NCBI GenBank assembly: GCA_009602735.1
Contig: WELA01004268.1
Span: forward strand, 697,321 to 761,320
DNA: 64,000 nt
Direction: 5' to 3'
Origin: Mesotaenium endlicherianum
Lineage: Eukaryota > Streptophyta > Zygnematophyceae > Zygnematales > Mesotaeniaceae
The notes under the pieces were generated by a model. The model searched no databases, had not been told where the DNA came from, and saw nothing but the letters and a program-made list of their open reading frames with translations. The stretch's first letter is position 1; the number at the start of each line of letters is the position of its first letter. This document shows positions 30,201-43,859 of this stretch, in pieces. The position numbers and the translations under genes were made by a program.

Positions 30201-31185
30201 ATAACATCAAAGTTGTGGACATAGTTTGTGGACTACATTCAAAGCAGAATGTAGTTAGTGCTCTACAAAACAATATGTTCATTGAAGGCTTGTACAACGC
30301 ACTTTATTTTAGTAATAAACGCCTTTCTTGGTAAGAGTGTTTGAAAAAAAAAAAGATCGTTCGTTGATGCCACTATACATAGAATTGTTCGGAACAGCGA
30401 CCAAAGTCACTCGAAGGTTCATATGCATGACCTGCTGAAACCAGCGCTGAAACAGTAGAAAATTATGCGAGAAAAAATAGTGATGGATCATGGGCCTGTT
30501 GGCGCTTCTTTAGGTTTGGCACTTGAAGACAAAAGGCATGTACCTTCTGATGCTTTCTGACCAGTGTAGACACGTCCACAAACGTTTCCGTACTGTCGAG
30601 TGGCACTTACTCACATGCGCTGGTGCTTCTCGACGACCATCGCATCTCCCGTTGACTAGACATCGATCACATGCTAGCGCATCCAAGCACATCGGACGGT
30701 TTTCACCAGTTTTTCCGGAAAAGCACGGAAAAGCGAACTAAATTGCCAGTATATACAATTATTGTGTATCTCGAAAAGGGGTAACCCTTGCCACGTATTC
30801 TTGATGCCCACATGGCAGCAGTACCCTTCCATTCTCACGGAGCCATGAGTTCGATGCGTTACTAATCATCCTCAGAAGTGCTCTTTTCATGGCCTGAAGG
30901 TAGGACTTAAGATAACGAGGGTTTTGATCATCATAACTTTATGCCAAGTAGCAGGTCTTATGGTGCTTGAAGACGCTAGATGAATGTTCTAACTTCCACG
31001 AGTATGTCTTTGACGGTTTTTTAGGCAGCATTGTTGAAGGGGAGCATGTATTAGACATGTCATCATTAAGTTCTGTTTCGTCTTAAAATGCGAGACGTAG
31101 AAGCAGCTTAAGCGACAAGGATATTGTGGATTTCCACTAATGAGCTAAGGGGGCTGTCGGCACCGGAGGGTGCCAGGTAGGCATC
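27268..31185. other. AT-rich intergenic region, no supported gene
   Basis: 3.9 kb between RUVBL2 and the next gene. Open frames are short and compositionally random on both strands. I found no LTR, no clear terminal inverted repeats and no tRNA-like fold by eye. Ancient decayed repeats cannot be excluded. Confidence 0.6.
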
Positions 31186-32377
31186 ATGGCTAGTATCATG
31201 AGGTTGGAGACTATAAGTGGTCCTGGAGAAACATCTCATTACTCAGGCAGCAGGAATGTAGGTGGTTCTTATGCAGCAGCACCTTTGGATAGAGCTTCCA
31301 GTTTTCGGTCTTCTGGAGAAGAAAGCCGAGGCCATGCCCCCCCCCCTTCAAGTAACCACCCTCTCTGGGGTGGTGCCAACAACGCCTCATTTGTCGGAGA
31401 CATCTCTCCCCTAGCGCAAATTCTTTCTCTTGAGGATCTAACTACGGGGGAGAATAGATGGCCGAAGTGTTCTGAGCTAGATAGTGCCATGGCTTATGCT
31501 GTTGGCGAGGAGCTTGCTCCACCAGGAGTGCGACCACAAGCCGTTTTCTCAGTTGAGGAGAGAAGACGACTCCTGGCCGGTCTGAAAGAAGGACGAGAGC
31601 GAGCTAGGTAAGAAAACTGCATCGTCTGGTAGGGTTTCGCAGCCTGAGGTTGTGACTGTACATCCAGGATTCTAGGGCATCTTCAGCTGTGCGTAATGCA
31701 TGCCCCTTGTACAAGTTTCCTCGCCTTTGCTTACTTACTCTGTGAAACGTTGTGTGCGTGGTCAGAGTATGCGTTCAAGTGGCGCCCTTGTCCTGTCAAA
31801 TCCTGTCCTTCCATGCTTATGACATTGCTGTTGAGGAGGCGCACGGGCACTGCGAATAATATCTAGGGTTATTCTAGTCCAAGCTATGTGACCCGGCACA
31901 ATAATATGATTAGGTTCTGGTGTGGCAAGTCTTGGTACAATATGGTGGTTGCTTCCGCTAGTCATGCTGTTTGATTATGCGCACAATATGGCTCACAAGT
32001 GCACATGGTATCAGGGCCACATGAGATTTGACGGTGCAACAAGGAGACTTCTTGTTTGTCAACCAACCATAGGCCAAAATACAGTGCTAGAACCTGAAGA
32101 CTGGTATTATCATGGGGACGCCAGTCCGTTGGTTGCTGCATTTGAAATGTTCCTTGCTACTGCTCATTGATGTTTGTGGATGTAGACTTCAAAGGTTTGT
32201 CCCAGCAGTCATAGGATTGATTATCATCTAGAAGTGAGAACTTAAGGATGCAGTGATTACTTTCTATGTGGTGTGCACTCCTGTGACTGAGAGGAGCCTC
32301 CTGCAACTTTACTATTTGTTTCCTGGTAACTTCTATGGTGCTTGCCCACAAAACACCATCCAGAGACAGGAGACGGG

Positions 32378-32425
<48 letters not shown>

Positions 32426-35400
32426 GGAGAGAGAGAGAGAGAGAGAGAGTGCTTCAACCCTTGGAGCCTCCTTCATCCCCTTCTCGCACTATAAATGTAT
32501 ACCTTCACATATGCGTATGGTAGCTCTAGGTCTCAGATGGTCCACTCTATACAGCCCAGCAGGATGATGAGAGCCAAGCGGCTGGTCTGGTTCTCACTCA
32601 ACCCCGGTGGCATCTGGTGCTGCAGGGATCGGAGGCTGCATCTCTCGGAGGCCCTCACAAAGTTAGACAAGTGGATGAGCTCTGTCAACTCCAAGAAGCG
32701 CCCCAAGCCTGAGGGGGCCTCCTTCGAGCGCCCTGTTGGTGGAGGCCCCAAGGCTCCTGAGAGACTGCCATCTGCAGGCACCGTCCTGAAGTCAGCATCT
32801 GCAGGAGCAGGAGGAGGCGGGGAGGGCAGCAGGGCTGGAGACAAGCTGAAGGCAGGAGGAGCCCCCAATAAGCGCCCTCGCACGGGAGCTGGCGAAGTCC
32901 GGGTGAGCATGCAGATGGGTGGACACATGGGACGGATATGTTTGTCATTGAAGCTGCAGGGAGAACGCGATGCGCTGTCCACACAACTTGCCCCTCTGTG
33001 GCTTTTTGTGGTATGGAAGTGGCTTGCGATATGCTGTGCTCTCTCAACCCCTGAGGGTTTTGGAGATGGACACTGAAGATCCAGCAGGCACGGCTGGTGT
33101 GCTTGAACAACAAGCCTTGACAAAAAGAGCTATCTGAAATTTAAGGCTCCCTGCTTGGAGCGCCCCTGCAGCTAGATGCAAGCGCTCACCCTTTTGTGAG
33201 TTGCAACCATATGTGTGGTCTCTTATTTCAGGCATTGGTAGGTCTTAGGACCGAAGGCATTTCTTCACGCTCCTCTACTTCAGGACCCTGATACTGCAGC
33301 GTGAGCAGGACAGAGTTATTGTTAGTCTTGACAGGGATATGCTCCAAGGGATCAATAGGGGCTATACCTGAACCCCTACAGCATACGTGCCCGACTGTCG
33401 GCTGCATCTAACGGGAGACGAGCGTGGCATGCCTGGCGTGATTGTCAGCAGGATGGAGGGAGGCCCAGCAGCCTGCAAGCGCATCAGAAGAGCTGGGGCG
33501 GCCCTGAGAAGGGCTCCCCTCGCGGCAGCGCTTCCCTACCATCCCCAGGCAGCGGTGGCGGTGGCGGCGGTGGCGAAGACCGGGAACGTGCGGAGAGACT
33601 GCCGCCCCCGGCGCTCACGCCGGCTGTCTCCGACGGAGCGGACCTGAAGAACAAGATGAAGGGCAAGCGGTCGAGGCCCAAGACTGAGCCTGCCGCCGCC
33701 GCCGCCGCCGCTGCTGCTGCTGTTGCTGCTGCTAATGGAGCCTCAGAGGGGGGGGGTGGCTCCGACGCCAGCAAGGAGCACAAGTGGGCGAACTCGGCCC
33801 ACAGGCTAAGCTTCGAGGGTCGGCCCCGCCCCTCGGAGGGCCACGGGTTCCGGTCGGGCCCCGTGCACGGCGTCACGTCCGCCCACAAAGCCGAGGCTGC
33901 GGCCCGCATGGGGAGCAGCCTGGCGCACCGCAGCGGCGACCTGACGAAGCTCGACCTCGACGCCTGCGCAGTGGGGGCCCTCCGAGACGCGGCGCTTGAC
34001 CGCGAGCGCGGGTCCCCCAAGGACTCCTCCGCCAGGTGCTTGTCCTGCCTGTGCTCTTTTCCTGTGACTGTGCCTGTGATTGTGATGGTGCCTGTGCCCT
34101 GTGCCTGGGCCTTGGTCTGTGTTGTGTAGCTTCTCGAGTGATGCTGGTGTTCCTGCTCTTTCTTTTTGTGCCCCTTGCCAGCCTGATGTGGACGTATGAT
34201 TCAACTGTTCACACGAGGGTGGGTGGTGCCTGCACGAGAAAGGCAAGAGCACATTCTGTGAATGTCAGATGCACGGCCTGTTGGCATCGTCCTGCGACCC
34301 CGTGGAGTAGCAGCACCTGACATGTGAGTGTGCGTGCAGGCCCAGGGAGAGCGCGGCCCTGCCCAGCCCCGCCACCATCACCAAGGGCAAGGCGACACGC
34401 GGTCACCGCGCGAGTTCCACAATCGGCGGTGCCAACTCGCTGTCCCATCTGGGCCGCTCTGGGTCCGGACGAGCGGCGGCTGCGACGGCAGCACCAGGCG
34501 GCGAGTCGGCGCCCCGCGAGAGGCCTGAGGGCAGCAAGAAGCTCCAGCCCTATGGCGGCAGCGAGAGGAAGCGCAGCGCATCCTCGCGCTCACCCTCGCC
34601 GCCCCGCACCCAATGGGTGGGCCAGCGCCCGCAGAAGATGGCCCGCGTGGCCCGGGCGGGCGTCGTGGCCCCCCCCACCAAGGAGGATGGCAACGAGGCG
34701 GCGGAGGGCTCGCTTCACAGCGGAGCCTCCAATGGGCCAGCAAGTGGCAGCCTGGGGGGGCTGGAGGGGGACCGGGGCAGAGCCACTGGTAGCTCTCGCG
34801 CGGTCAGGGCCGGCGGGTTTGGGAACTCGCAGAACCGGGGAAAGTCGGGCAACAGCGAAAGGGGCGGCCTGGCGTCCTACTTTGCCTCGGACGACGAGGA
34901 TTCAGGGGAGGATCGCCGGCGGGGCAAGGAGCGGGAGAAGGTGCGGGAGAAGGAGAAGAGCGGGAGGGACAGGGAGCGCGAGAGAGACCGGGACAAGGAG
35001 AAGGAAAAGCCCGCAGGCGGCCAGCGCGAGAGGGAGAAGGACCGCGACAGGGAGAAGGGAAGGCTGGGCGAGGAAGAGAAAGGGGAAAGCGCAGGCAACC
35101 TTAAGTCCAGGCCGGGCCTTTTGTCGGCCAAGAGGTCCGGAGTCGCCCCCAAGGAGGAGTCTCCTGATGGCGTGCGCAGGCAGGGACGGACCAACCGGGG
35201 CACGCCAAATGTCTTGCAGAGGGTGAAGCCCGTGGCTGCGTCGTCCAACCTCAAGGAGCCGCTTGTGGTGGCCAGCAATGTCAAGCAAGTCAGAAGCAAC
35301 CGCGTCTCAGCTGAGCAGGGCGACAGGTGGGGGTCCTCTCCCCTTGAAGCTCCCCTCCTCACACTCAGGCATGGCGTCCGGGCGGGTTGATGCCTCCACC

Positions 35401-38400
35401 TGGTGAATGTGGGTCAGGGCAGTGGAGGTTGACGCTGCCCCCAGGTTCCCTTGGGAGGCTTGTGTTTCCGGTCCTGCTACTATCCGCCACCTGGCAGGAG
35501 CAGGAGCAGTTCCAAGTGATGACGTGGAGCCTCTGCCTTCGTCTCTTGCTTTGCTCGTGCTTGAACTTGTGCTCACGTCCTGGTGTGCGTGTCGTGGTTG
35601 CAGAATTAAGGGGGAGCTGCGCAAGGGCAGCGTGGAGCGGAAGCCAGCGGTCAGGCCGAGGCGGTCCCTTGCTGGCGCCGCCGCTGGCGATGATACTGGT
35701 CAGCCTCGCCCCCTCATGCCGTGCCCTCGTTCCGCTCTGTGTCCTGCATTTTGTGCAAAAACACATGGCCTGCAAGGCCATGCCTGTCTGTCTCTGCATG
35801 TTGTGGTCTGAGTGGAAAATCTTGCGGTGTGCTTGACAATTGCTGTGGGAATTGAGTCTGTGTGACAAAGAGGAGAGAACCTTAGGTCAGCTGTGGCCTC
35901 CCTGTCTTCTCTACACTTGTGAGGTGGTACATTGAGTGAGTGCGAGCAGCCCCCAGCTGCACTCCGACGCCCTGCCTGACTGCCCGCCACCTGTCTGTCT
36001 GCCTGTGACTGTGCGCTGCTGCTGCTGCCTCAGGTGACTCCGACGAAGACCAGGAGGAGCTCAGCTCAGCAGTGAAGGCTGCCGCCAACTTTAGCTGTGA
36101 GTGCTCTCACCATCCAGCCACATGCAGACGCACCTGATCTGGGTGCTTTATGGGCATCAATCTCGTCTCCCTGGCTTGTGGATGCCAGGAAGGGAACAAG
36201 GGCGCAGACGCTCCTGCCTGCACCTCCGAGTGCTTGTACACCAGTGGCCGCGGTTGGACCACCTGTGCCCCGCATGCACGCTGCATGCCTTTCAGGGGTA
36301 TATGCTGTCAGGCTGGCTAGCTCAGGGCGAGGGTGAGGGCGTCACCAGTCTTATGCTGGCCTCCCTTGGGGGCCGGGGTGGGGGGTTGGGGGGAGGCTGA
36401 TTGCAATGGGAATTGATGCTACCATTTCTGACCCTAAATCATGTGTTGGCGCTAGTGGCTGCAGTGCATGCGTGCGGCGGGAACCAGTTCTGGAAGCAAG
36501 TGGAGCCCTACTTCGGCATGGTCTCCTCTGACGACCTCGACTACCTCAAGCAGCACGTACGCACGCACCTCCTCAGCCACTTCTCGCCCTCCAGAGCAGC
36601 TCTCTTCCAGACGATGCTTGCTCATATTCCATCCCTAATTGGCCCTTCAGGCCATCCAGCCTGGACCCGACCTCCAGTCTATCTGCTGCATGTTTGTAGG
36701 ATCGGACGCCTATTTTGCCGATCTGAGCTTTGAGTCAGTGCGCAGGTGGCGCTGCTGTTGTCTTTGTGATGATATCAAGAGAGATGGATTGCAAACCACG
36801 CCCCTCTGTAATACTGTAGCGTGCAACTGTGCATGTGAGAAAACAGAAGAAGGACATAGAAGAGGACGACCCAGCTCTCCAGGTGCCGCCATGTGGGGAG
36901 CTTCTCTCTAAGGTATGATGAGTTGTAACCTGTCACCCCACCTCCTGGGGGAGCGGCCTCACCCTGTAGCAGTCCCAGGGATGTGGGCAGGTGTCATCGC
37001 TGGGAGTGCTGATGTGCTGAGTATCCCTGGTTTTGCTGAGGAGGCCTGGATTGGGATGTCTTTGGTGGCCGTCTCACTCCTCATGAGTAGCCGAGTGCTT
37101 ACTCGCCTATCGTGGGAGCGCGCGTGCTACGATCTCAGGTGGCCCAGAGAACAGAGGCGCTGCAGGACGAGGCCGACGCGTCTCCGGCGTTGCGCAGATC
37201 GTCCTCGCGCAACACGCCGGTGAGCACTTGCAGGCTCTTTTTGCGCTTCTTCGGCTTGGCTTGCCCGCCGTGTAGCCGCTATGCCTTCATTCTTTGCGCG
37301 CACTTGCCAAGCCCGCAAGCCGTCACCTTGTGTATGGGAGAGTGCACTGAGGAGGGACCCTGGTTCTCTGGGCTGGCTGTGACTGCTGCAGGGTGACGCG
37401 GTCCGGGGGCCCTCCACGACACTTGCTTCCATTGCACGTCAGGTGGCCAAGAATGGCGGCAACGGGGATGCCGCCGACGTGGTGACAAGCAGGAGCCACG
37501 CTGCCGCCCGCCCCACTGGCGGCTCTGCCGTTCCAGAGGACGACGAGCAGCGGAGCGGCTTCTTCTACTTCCCGGAAATCAACGGCCTGCATTTCTCCCA
37601 GAGGCTCCTTGCCGCCCTGATTGACGAAGATGACTCGGACGAGTCCAGCCCGGTGCGATATGGAGACGATGACGACAACGACGCACTAGATGGGCTTCGC
37701 CGAGGCGGCGGCGGCGGCGGAAACGCTGTCACTACCTGCTCTCCGGCTGGCATGCCCCCCCTTCTTGACTGTACAGCTCAATCCCACAAGAACGGCCGGG
37801 GCAGGGACAGCAACGGCAACAGCGGCAGCGGCAGCGGCGGCGAGGCGGCTGGAGACTCTGCCAGAGAGTGTGAGAACAGCGAGGCCAGGGACGGAGCGGA
37901 GGACGATGCGCTGCTCGACTGTGGCTCTGTCCTCCGGAGGGGCCCGGAGGGGGGGGGGCCGAGAGCAGCAGCAGTGGCAGCAAAGAAGGAGCGAGCTGCG
38001 GCGCTGCCAGGAGCAGGGGTCCGTGACCCCGCGTGGGGGCCCGCCAAGAACGGGTTGCACGAAGGAGGCTGCGACGGCAGCTCGCTTGAGAAGCCCCATG
38101 CGGGGCTGGAGCTTGGGGAGGACGACGATATTCTTGCCGACGGGGTCTGCTTGGCCGGCCCTGTCGCTGCCGGCGGAGGAGGCAGCTCGGCGGCGGTGCT
38201 CAACAACAGCGGCAGAGCCCACCTACAGGACTGCGACAATGCGACGAGCAGCAGGGAGGCAAAGAGGAAGAACGGCAGCCTCCCATCTGCGGCGAGTTTG
38301 AAGAGGCACGGTAGCCGCAGCCAGCTGGGGTCGGGTGCGGCAGGCGGGAGTGTGCAGGCAGACGATTACGAGGTGAACAGCGAGCGAAGCAGGGCGGCAG

Positions 38401-39623
38401 CGCATGAGCTCCCCCCCATGAGCCTGGACGAGCGCGTGGTGCTGGAGCTGCAGGGCATTGGCCTCCTCCCTGCCCAACTGGTCAGTAAACGCTTCATCGC
38501 CACTCTCACTTGCCCTCATACTTTCTTTCAGGGGCTTGTCAATGCACGTGCTTTCTGGCGGCCGTCATGCGAGGGGGCGTTGTTGTTGCAACGTGGTGTG
38601 CTGTATCGCAATTTGTCTGTGGGGTTTCTCTGGCCTCCTTGCACAGAGTGCTCCTGGGCGCCAAGTGGCGACCTGCTGGAAGTTCTCATCCTTAAGGAGC
38701 CGCAGGATGCTTGTGCATGGCGGTCACGCAGTTGCTCTTGTCAGATACTGGCTGTCTCTGCGGACGTGCCCCTTTGCACGTGTGGGCGCCCGTTGCTAGG
38801 TCAAGTAGAAGTTTTCTCGTCCGTGTGGATGTGCCGGCTGGCAGCGCTGACCAATTGCGACTGTTGACACTGTGCAGCCCGACCTGTCCATGCGTGAGGA
38901 TGACGAGGTGTGCACCGAGATGAGACAGCTCCAGAGTGAGCTGCATCGACAGGTCAGGGCCCGACAGTCCTCTGGATCTTGTGATTGGTGCCACTATGGG
39001 CGGCTGTATGCCCTGGCTGCAACATGAGAGGAAGATGTGGCACAGAGGATCACAAGTTCAGAAGACACATCCAGTTGGTGAAGAACATCTTTGTCTCTGG
39101 TGCAATTAGCTCATGATGGGGGATTTTTTGCTGCAAGCATGTTTGTGCCGCAACACTTATAGGTGCAGTGATAGAATACTGAGGGAGGAGAGACATGAGT
39201 GGGTTGCAGGTGCAATTGAACAAGGATCACATCACAGCTCTGGAAGCTACCATCGCCGCCACGCGCCCCGACATTGAGAGGTATGCTGTGCCCTGCGCCT
39301 TCCTGCTTGCTGCTCCTGGCTGGGCACGTGCTCGTGTGCCGGCTTGCCTTTTTCGTCTGCGCTGCCAGCCACAGCATGTGCTTCTCCTGAGCTGTGGCCC
39401 TCTCTCTTGACCCGCTTACTCGCTGCGCTTGCATCCCTTGCCCAAAGGCAGGCGTCTGTCCAAATCTGCAGAACGGCCCTCTTTTATGTCGAAAGCAGAA
39501 CCGAGGCTGTGCACACCTTGACATGGTGCAGACTGCATGTGAGGTCCTCCATGTGCCTGGAGTTGCTCAGACTTGAAGCAGCTGAGCCTCTTCCTGTTAA
39601 TGAGTTGCACGCAGTAATTCTGA

Positions 39624-39673
<50 letters not shown>

Positions 39674-39794
39674 NNNNNNNNNNNNNNNNNNNNNNNNNNN
39701 NNNNNNNNNNNNNNNNNNNNNNNNNNNNNNNNNNNNNNNNNNNNNNNNNNNNNNNNNNNNNNNNNNNNNNNNNNNNNNNNNNNNNNNNNNNNNN

Positions 39795-39881
<87 letters not shown>

Positions 39882-42268
39882 CTATCACGGTGGTGGTGCG
39901 TATGCGTGCTCTCTTTCCCTCGCTCTCCGCCCTTTTTGTGGGTGAGCAGGGAGCGGGAGAGGCTGGTCATGCACAGGCTGCTGCACATGGCCTCAGAACG
40001 CCGCTTTGTAAGGCCACCCATCCTTGTGCTCTGGTGCTCGTTTTGAATCAAAGCCTTTGCATGCCAGCTCTGCCTGTAGCTGGCTTTTGAAAATTTGTAG
40101 ATGGCCCTTTGGTGAAGTTCCTTGCTCTTTCAAGAGTGCCCAGGCAAGGTGCAGTGGTAGGAGGAGGAGGAGGAGGTTGTCCTAGCCTGGTCTCTGGCAG
40201 ATTGATATGTTGTCGATGTTGCTCGCAAGCCTGTCTGTGGCTGGCAGTCTCACATCACAAGAAGCTGTCTGTGTCAGAATTTGAGATGCCCAGAGATTCC
40301 ACTGTCCTCTTGGTTGTCAGTCTAGCGTGCGCAAAACTCCAGAAAATTTCTGCGAATTCTTATCGATGATGGTTCTTTGGAGATGCAAATGTATGGGCAC
40401 TACACTGCTGCCATGTGCTTCACTCTGGGTGGGCCGATTTTGAAGAAGCGGGTCAAGGCTCGACTCCATTTCCCGGTGCCTAGCCCCACTCAGGTTAGAA
40501 GATTGACGGAATCTGCTCGATGCTGGAGCTCTGAGGGGTCGCACGTGGACGTTGTGTCATAGTTTCTTTCTGGTGGCTTTGTGCGTGGGGGTGGGGGGTT
40601 CACAGGGTGCCAAGGGCGGCGACAAGAAGGAGGGCAACGGCGCCGCTGGCGGCAAGAGCATGGCCTTCAAGGGGGGCTCCTCCTCCAAGCAGTCGGCCAT
40701 CCAGTTTGCCAAGCGCGTGCTGCGCAAGATGGGCGACTTTGAGCGCGGCCGTAGCTGCGTCACTGACCCAGGCCTCCGCGACACACTGCTGTGCATCACC
40801 AACCGCGAGAGGGAGCTCGTGGCCTCCGCCGTTGCGGCTGCTGCTCTTCCTGCCACATCTGCCGGGACTGGTCTGCCAGGTAGGCGCACTCCTAGCCTTT
40901 CTGGTCTTAACAACTGTGGGCGCCCTCTCCATCCACGCCCACATACACATACACACAGACACACACACACCGTTGGGGCTCTATAGGGATTATTTGTTGT
41001 GGTTTATAGTAGTAGCAAGGCACTAGAATGCTGCAAAGAGCGTCTAGTCGATTACCACTTGTTGCTACATTTGAAGTTGAGTGTCTGGCCCCTCAGGGAT
41101 GACGAAGTAAAGGGACTACATGAGTGTGCCCTGCAGCTAATCGTTGAAACTTTGTTACTGCAACCCCGTGCGTCCTCAAGTCTGTTTCCATACAATGACC
41201 TCAGCGTTGTTGCTTGGCTCTCGCAAAATGACCCGTTGCACTTTGCGGATGACCCTTATGCATGCGCTTGCCTGCTCTGTGCTTGGCCTATGGTCCTCCA
41301 TTCTGCTCATTGCGGGTTGCATCACTCTCATCTGGCTCTTCTGGTGCCCGTTGTGTGTGCCCCGCGCAGCAGCCCCTGCTCCGTCACTCGTCACCGAATC
41401 GCCGGTGCGCATGCGCCGCTCAGAGCCGCGGGAGCGTGCTGACAAGGACACCACTGGCGCCCGCGCCCGCAGCGGCGCCCCCGTGTCACTGTTAGCAGAG
41501 AAGCCTGAGAAGTCAAATGCGCCCTCGCGGCCGCCCAAGGAGGGCGCAGGGCTGGCAGCGCCGCTGCCGCGCACCAAGGAGAAGATTGCGCGCCTCGAGG
41601 ACGTCATTGGGTCCTTGCCGGGCGGCGGGCGCAGCGAACAGCAGCAGGCTTCAGCGGGCGGCGGCACCCTGATCCCGCTCGCCAACGTGAAGCGCAAGCG
41701 CAGCGAGCGCGACGCCGACAGCAAGCTGACGGGGGCCTCGCCCGCGCGCAAGATGTCGGCCAAGCTCGAGGGGCCTGCTGCGGCGGCGGTGGCGGCGGCT
41801 CCCAGGTCCGCGGCTGTAGGCGTGGTCAAGGATGAGCGCGGTGGCCTGAAGAGCAGGAATCGTAACAGGGGCTCGGGGACGGGGGGCCGAACTGGCGTCG
41901 CTGGGTCTATCTTCGGATCGATTGAGGCCGCCGTTGAGGACAGCAGGCATCCGTCGCCATCACCGCTGAGGACGGCATATGCCGATCTCAGCATGCTCGA
42001 AGAGGTCGAGGCGCAGCCCGAGCCTGTGGGGGCCGTGCGCAAGGACGATACCCTCCCTGCCCCAGAGAACGAGCTGGCTCCTGAGATTGCTCCCGAGCTG
42101 ATGGGCATGGGCGAGCTGGCGATTCCCGACATTGGCGGTGACTTCGGCGGGCAGACCAGCGACTGGCTGGGCAACCTGGTGGACGATAACATCCTCGGCA
42201 CAGACGGCATGGACCATTTCAACGAGGGCCTGGCCTGCCCTATGGATGACCTCAACGACCTCTTTTAG
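31186..42268 (+). CDS. Large Ser/Arg-rich plant nuclear-type protein (At2g19390/At4g29790-like)
   Basis: Fourteen exons chain with GT-AG borders into a 1688-residue frame: 31186-31607, 32626-32902, 33452-34035, 34340-35326, 35604-35698, 36034-36096, 36465-36556, 37139-37219, 37392-38480, 38878-38952, 39210-39280, 39950-40007, 40606-40879 and 41370-42268. Their total, 5067 nt, is divisible by three. Blocks recall the plant-only 'serine/arginine repetitive matrix-like' family: DRASSFR near the start, NSKKRPKPEG, PNKRPRTGAGEVR, NKMKGKRSRPK, WVGQRPQKMARVAR, FWKQVEPYFGMVS, FSQRLLAALIDEDDSDE, LDERVVLELQGIGLLP and an acidic C-terminus CPMDDLNDLF. Between them lie poly-Ala, poly-Gly and RERDRDKEK low-complexity runs, including a probable charged coil in exon 4. 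The biochemical role is not established; nuclear localisation is inferred from its basic clusters. It is longer than I recall for the Arabidopsis proteins, through the low-complexity inserts. Confidence 0.85.
32381..32449 (+). repeat. GA dinucleotide microsatellite
   Basis: A 69-bp nearly pure GA tract with three GGGA interruptions, in intron 1 of the 31186-42268 gene, 177 bp upstream of exon 2. Confidence 0.95.
39626..39886 (+). repeat. TC microsatellite with internal 121-n gap and TATC tail
   Basis: TC repeats flank an unresolved gap (39674-39794), and the tract ends in TATC tetramers. It lies in the intron before the 39950-40007 exon. True length is unknown because the assembly collapsed or failed here. 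Confidence 0.95.
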
Positions 42269-43859
42269 CTCCTCAGAGCGAGTCGGACACGCGGCGCTAC
42301 ATTTGAGGAGGAAAGGGAGCTCTCTCTCTCCCTCTCTGTCCTTTGTTCCGCCTCTGAGCACAAGCTGCTGCTGCAGCTTCATTTTGTGTATACTTGAATT
42401 ATGCTGCCCACCTCACCCCTGTATAGATCGTGTGCAGCTAATAAGTTGTGTAGAAACTGGGGGAATCCACTCTTGGTCTCAGGAAGCCATCCGTTAGCGG
42501 CAGCTGTCCAAATCAGTGGCCCACTGCGCCGTGGCGGATCAGAAGGCGTATGGTGCAAAGTTGGGGTACAAATTTTGCAGCTTATACATACATAGATCAT
42601 TTGAAAGTCTTATCCCTCTGGAATTAGTCATATATGAAACATGTGTGAAACTAGGTGGCAGGCTAACAGCATCATTGTTGCCTAGCTTGTGCAGGTTGCT
42701 GGCCTTAGTCAAGTTAAACTCATCATTAGCTACCTAGTCATGCGTGGTCCACGCTCTCGGAGTAGCCAATTAACCTGGAAGTTTTAGTGCATCGTGTCTC
42801 GTTTAGTCAATGTATTGTGATGTATCTTGTTTTTCTTGTGTGAAGTATATTTCTTTAAGCTTGTTCTTTGAGAGCTGCCCGCTGATCCTGCTATGATTCT
42901 TCGCATGCAGCACGTTATGGAGCTGTTGCAAATTTTATAATCCGCAGTTCATCGTTTTTTGCACTCATATAGGAAGAAGAGTTCCACAAGAATCTTTCTG
43001 AAGGCATTTATCCTAGCCCTTGACAATGTCATGTATACATACAGTGGACACCGGCCTGTTTATGACAAGAAGAGTGGCATGTATTTACAAACACATGCAC
43101 CACGCGCGGGCCGAATCACGCGACACTTAATTTTGGCGTTGGGGGTACCAATTCGGTACCGATCGGTCTCACTCGCAACTCTTTTGACAAAGTTAAGAAC
43201 GCGCTGCAGCAGCTCACTTATCTTTTTTATAATTCTCTGTACACGCTCTTAGCACTTACAAGTCCTAATTAAAAGTTGTTAAGCACTTAAGGGCAAACAC
43301 CTCACAACAAAGAAAAAGACTTGAGACGAAGTGTGGAGGCATTTACGACTAAATGAAAGTGGCAAATTCACAAGAGAAGAGCCTATAAAAGGTAAACTAT
43401 GGCTCTTTTTGCTGCACTTCCGCCCCATTTACTTTCAGTACTCTTAATTATAATGTCTGTTATTTGCTTTGAAAGAATCACAAATGAGTTTGGGACATTT
43501 CCACCCCGTGAATTTGTGGACAAATTCGTATAGACATATTTAGAGATGGTTTTGTGAGGAGGGGTACGAGCGGCCTGGGAAACGCAGGGAAGTGTAAGTG
43601 TCAACATAAGCAGCATAAGAAGGGAAGGAAAATCATTTTTACTTCACTTTTGCCTTGGGGGCAGGTTGGGGGCAGATTGGGGGCAGATTTTAGGGTTGGG
43701 GGCAGATTTGAGGATATTACACAACAAGTTCTTATACTTACCTGAGCAATAGTAGTTTAATATTAGTACTACAGTACTCATTATTCACCTCTTAACTCTT
43801 TTCTTTTGGGGTGGGGCTAGGACTGTCAGAACCAGGCCGGAAAGACCGCCCTCTATAAC
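42269..43859. other. 3' flank and AT-rich intergenic region
   Basis: The first few hundred bases are presumably the 3' UTR of the gene ending at 42268. The rest has no supported gene. A short imperfect tandem of TTGGGGGCAGAT-like units lies at about 43655-43715. Confidence 0.5.

Noticed and set aside
32495-33076. 193-codon frame starting upstream of exon 2 of the large plant gene
   Set aside because: The upstream part is intron read-through. A CAG acceptor at 32625 joins exon 1 in the correct phase.
36643-36745. Possible extra exon of the large plant gene (LQSICCMFVGSDAYFADLSF) with a gt donor
   Set aside because: The fourteen-exon chain closes in frame without it, and I recognise no counterpart in the family. 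It could be an alternative exon.
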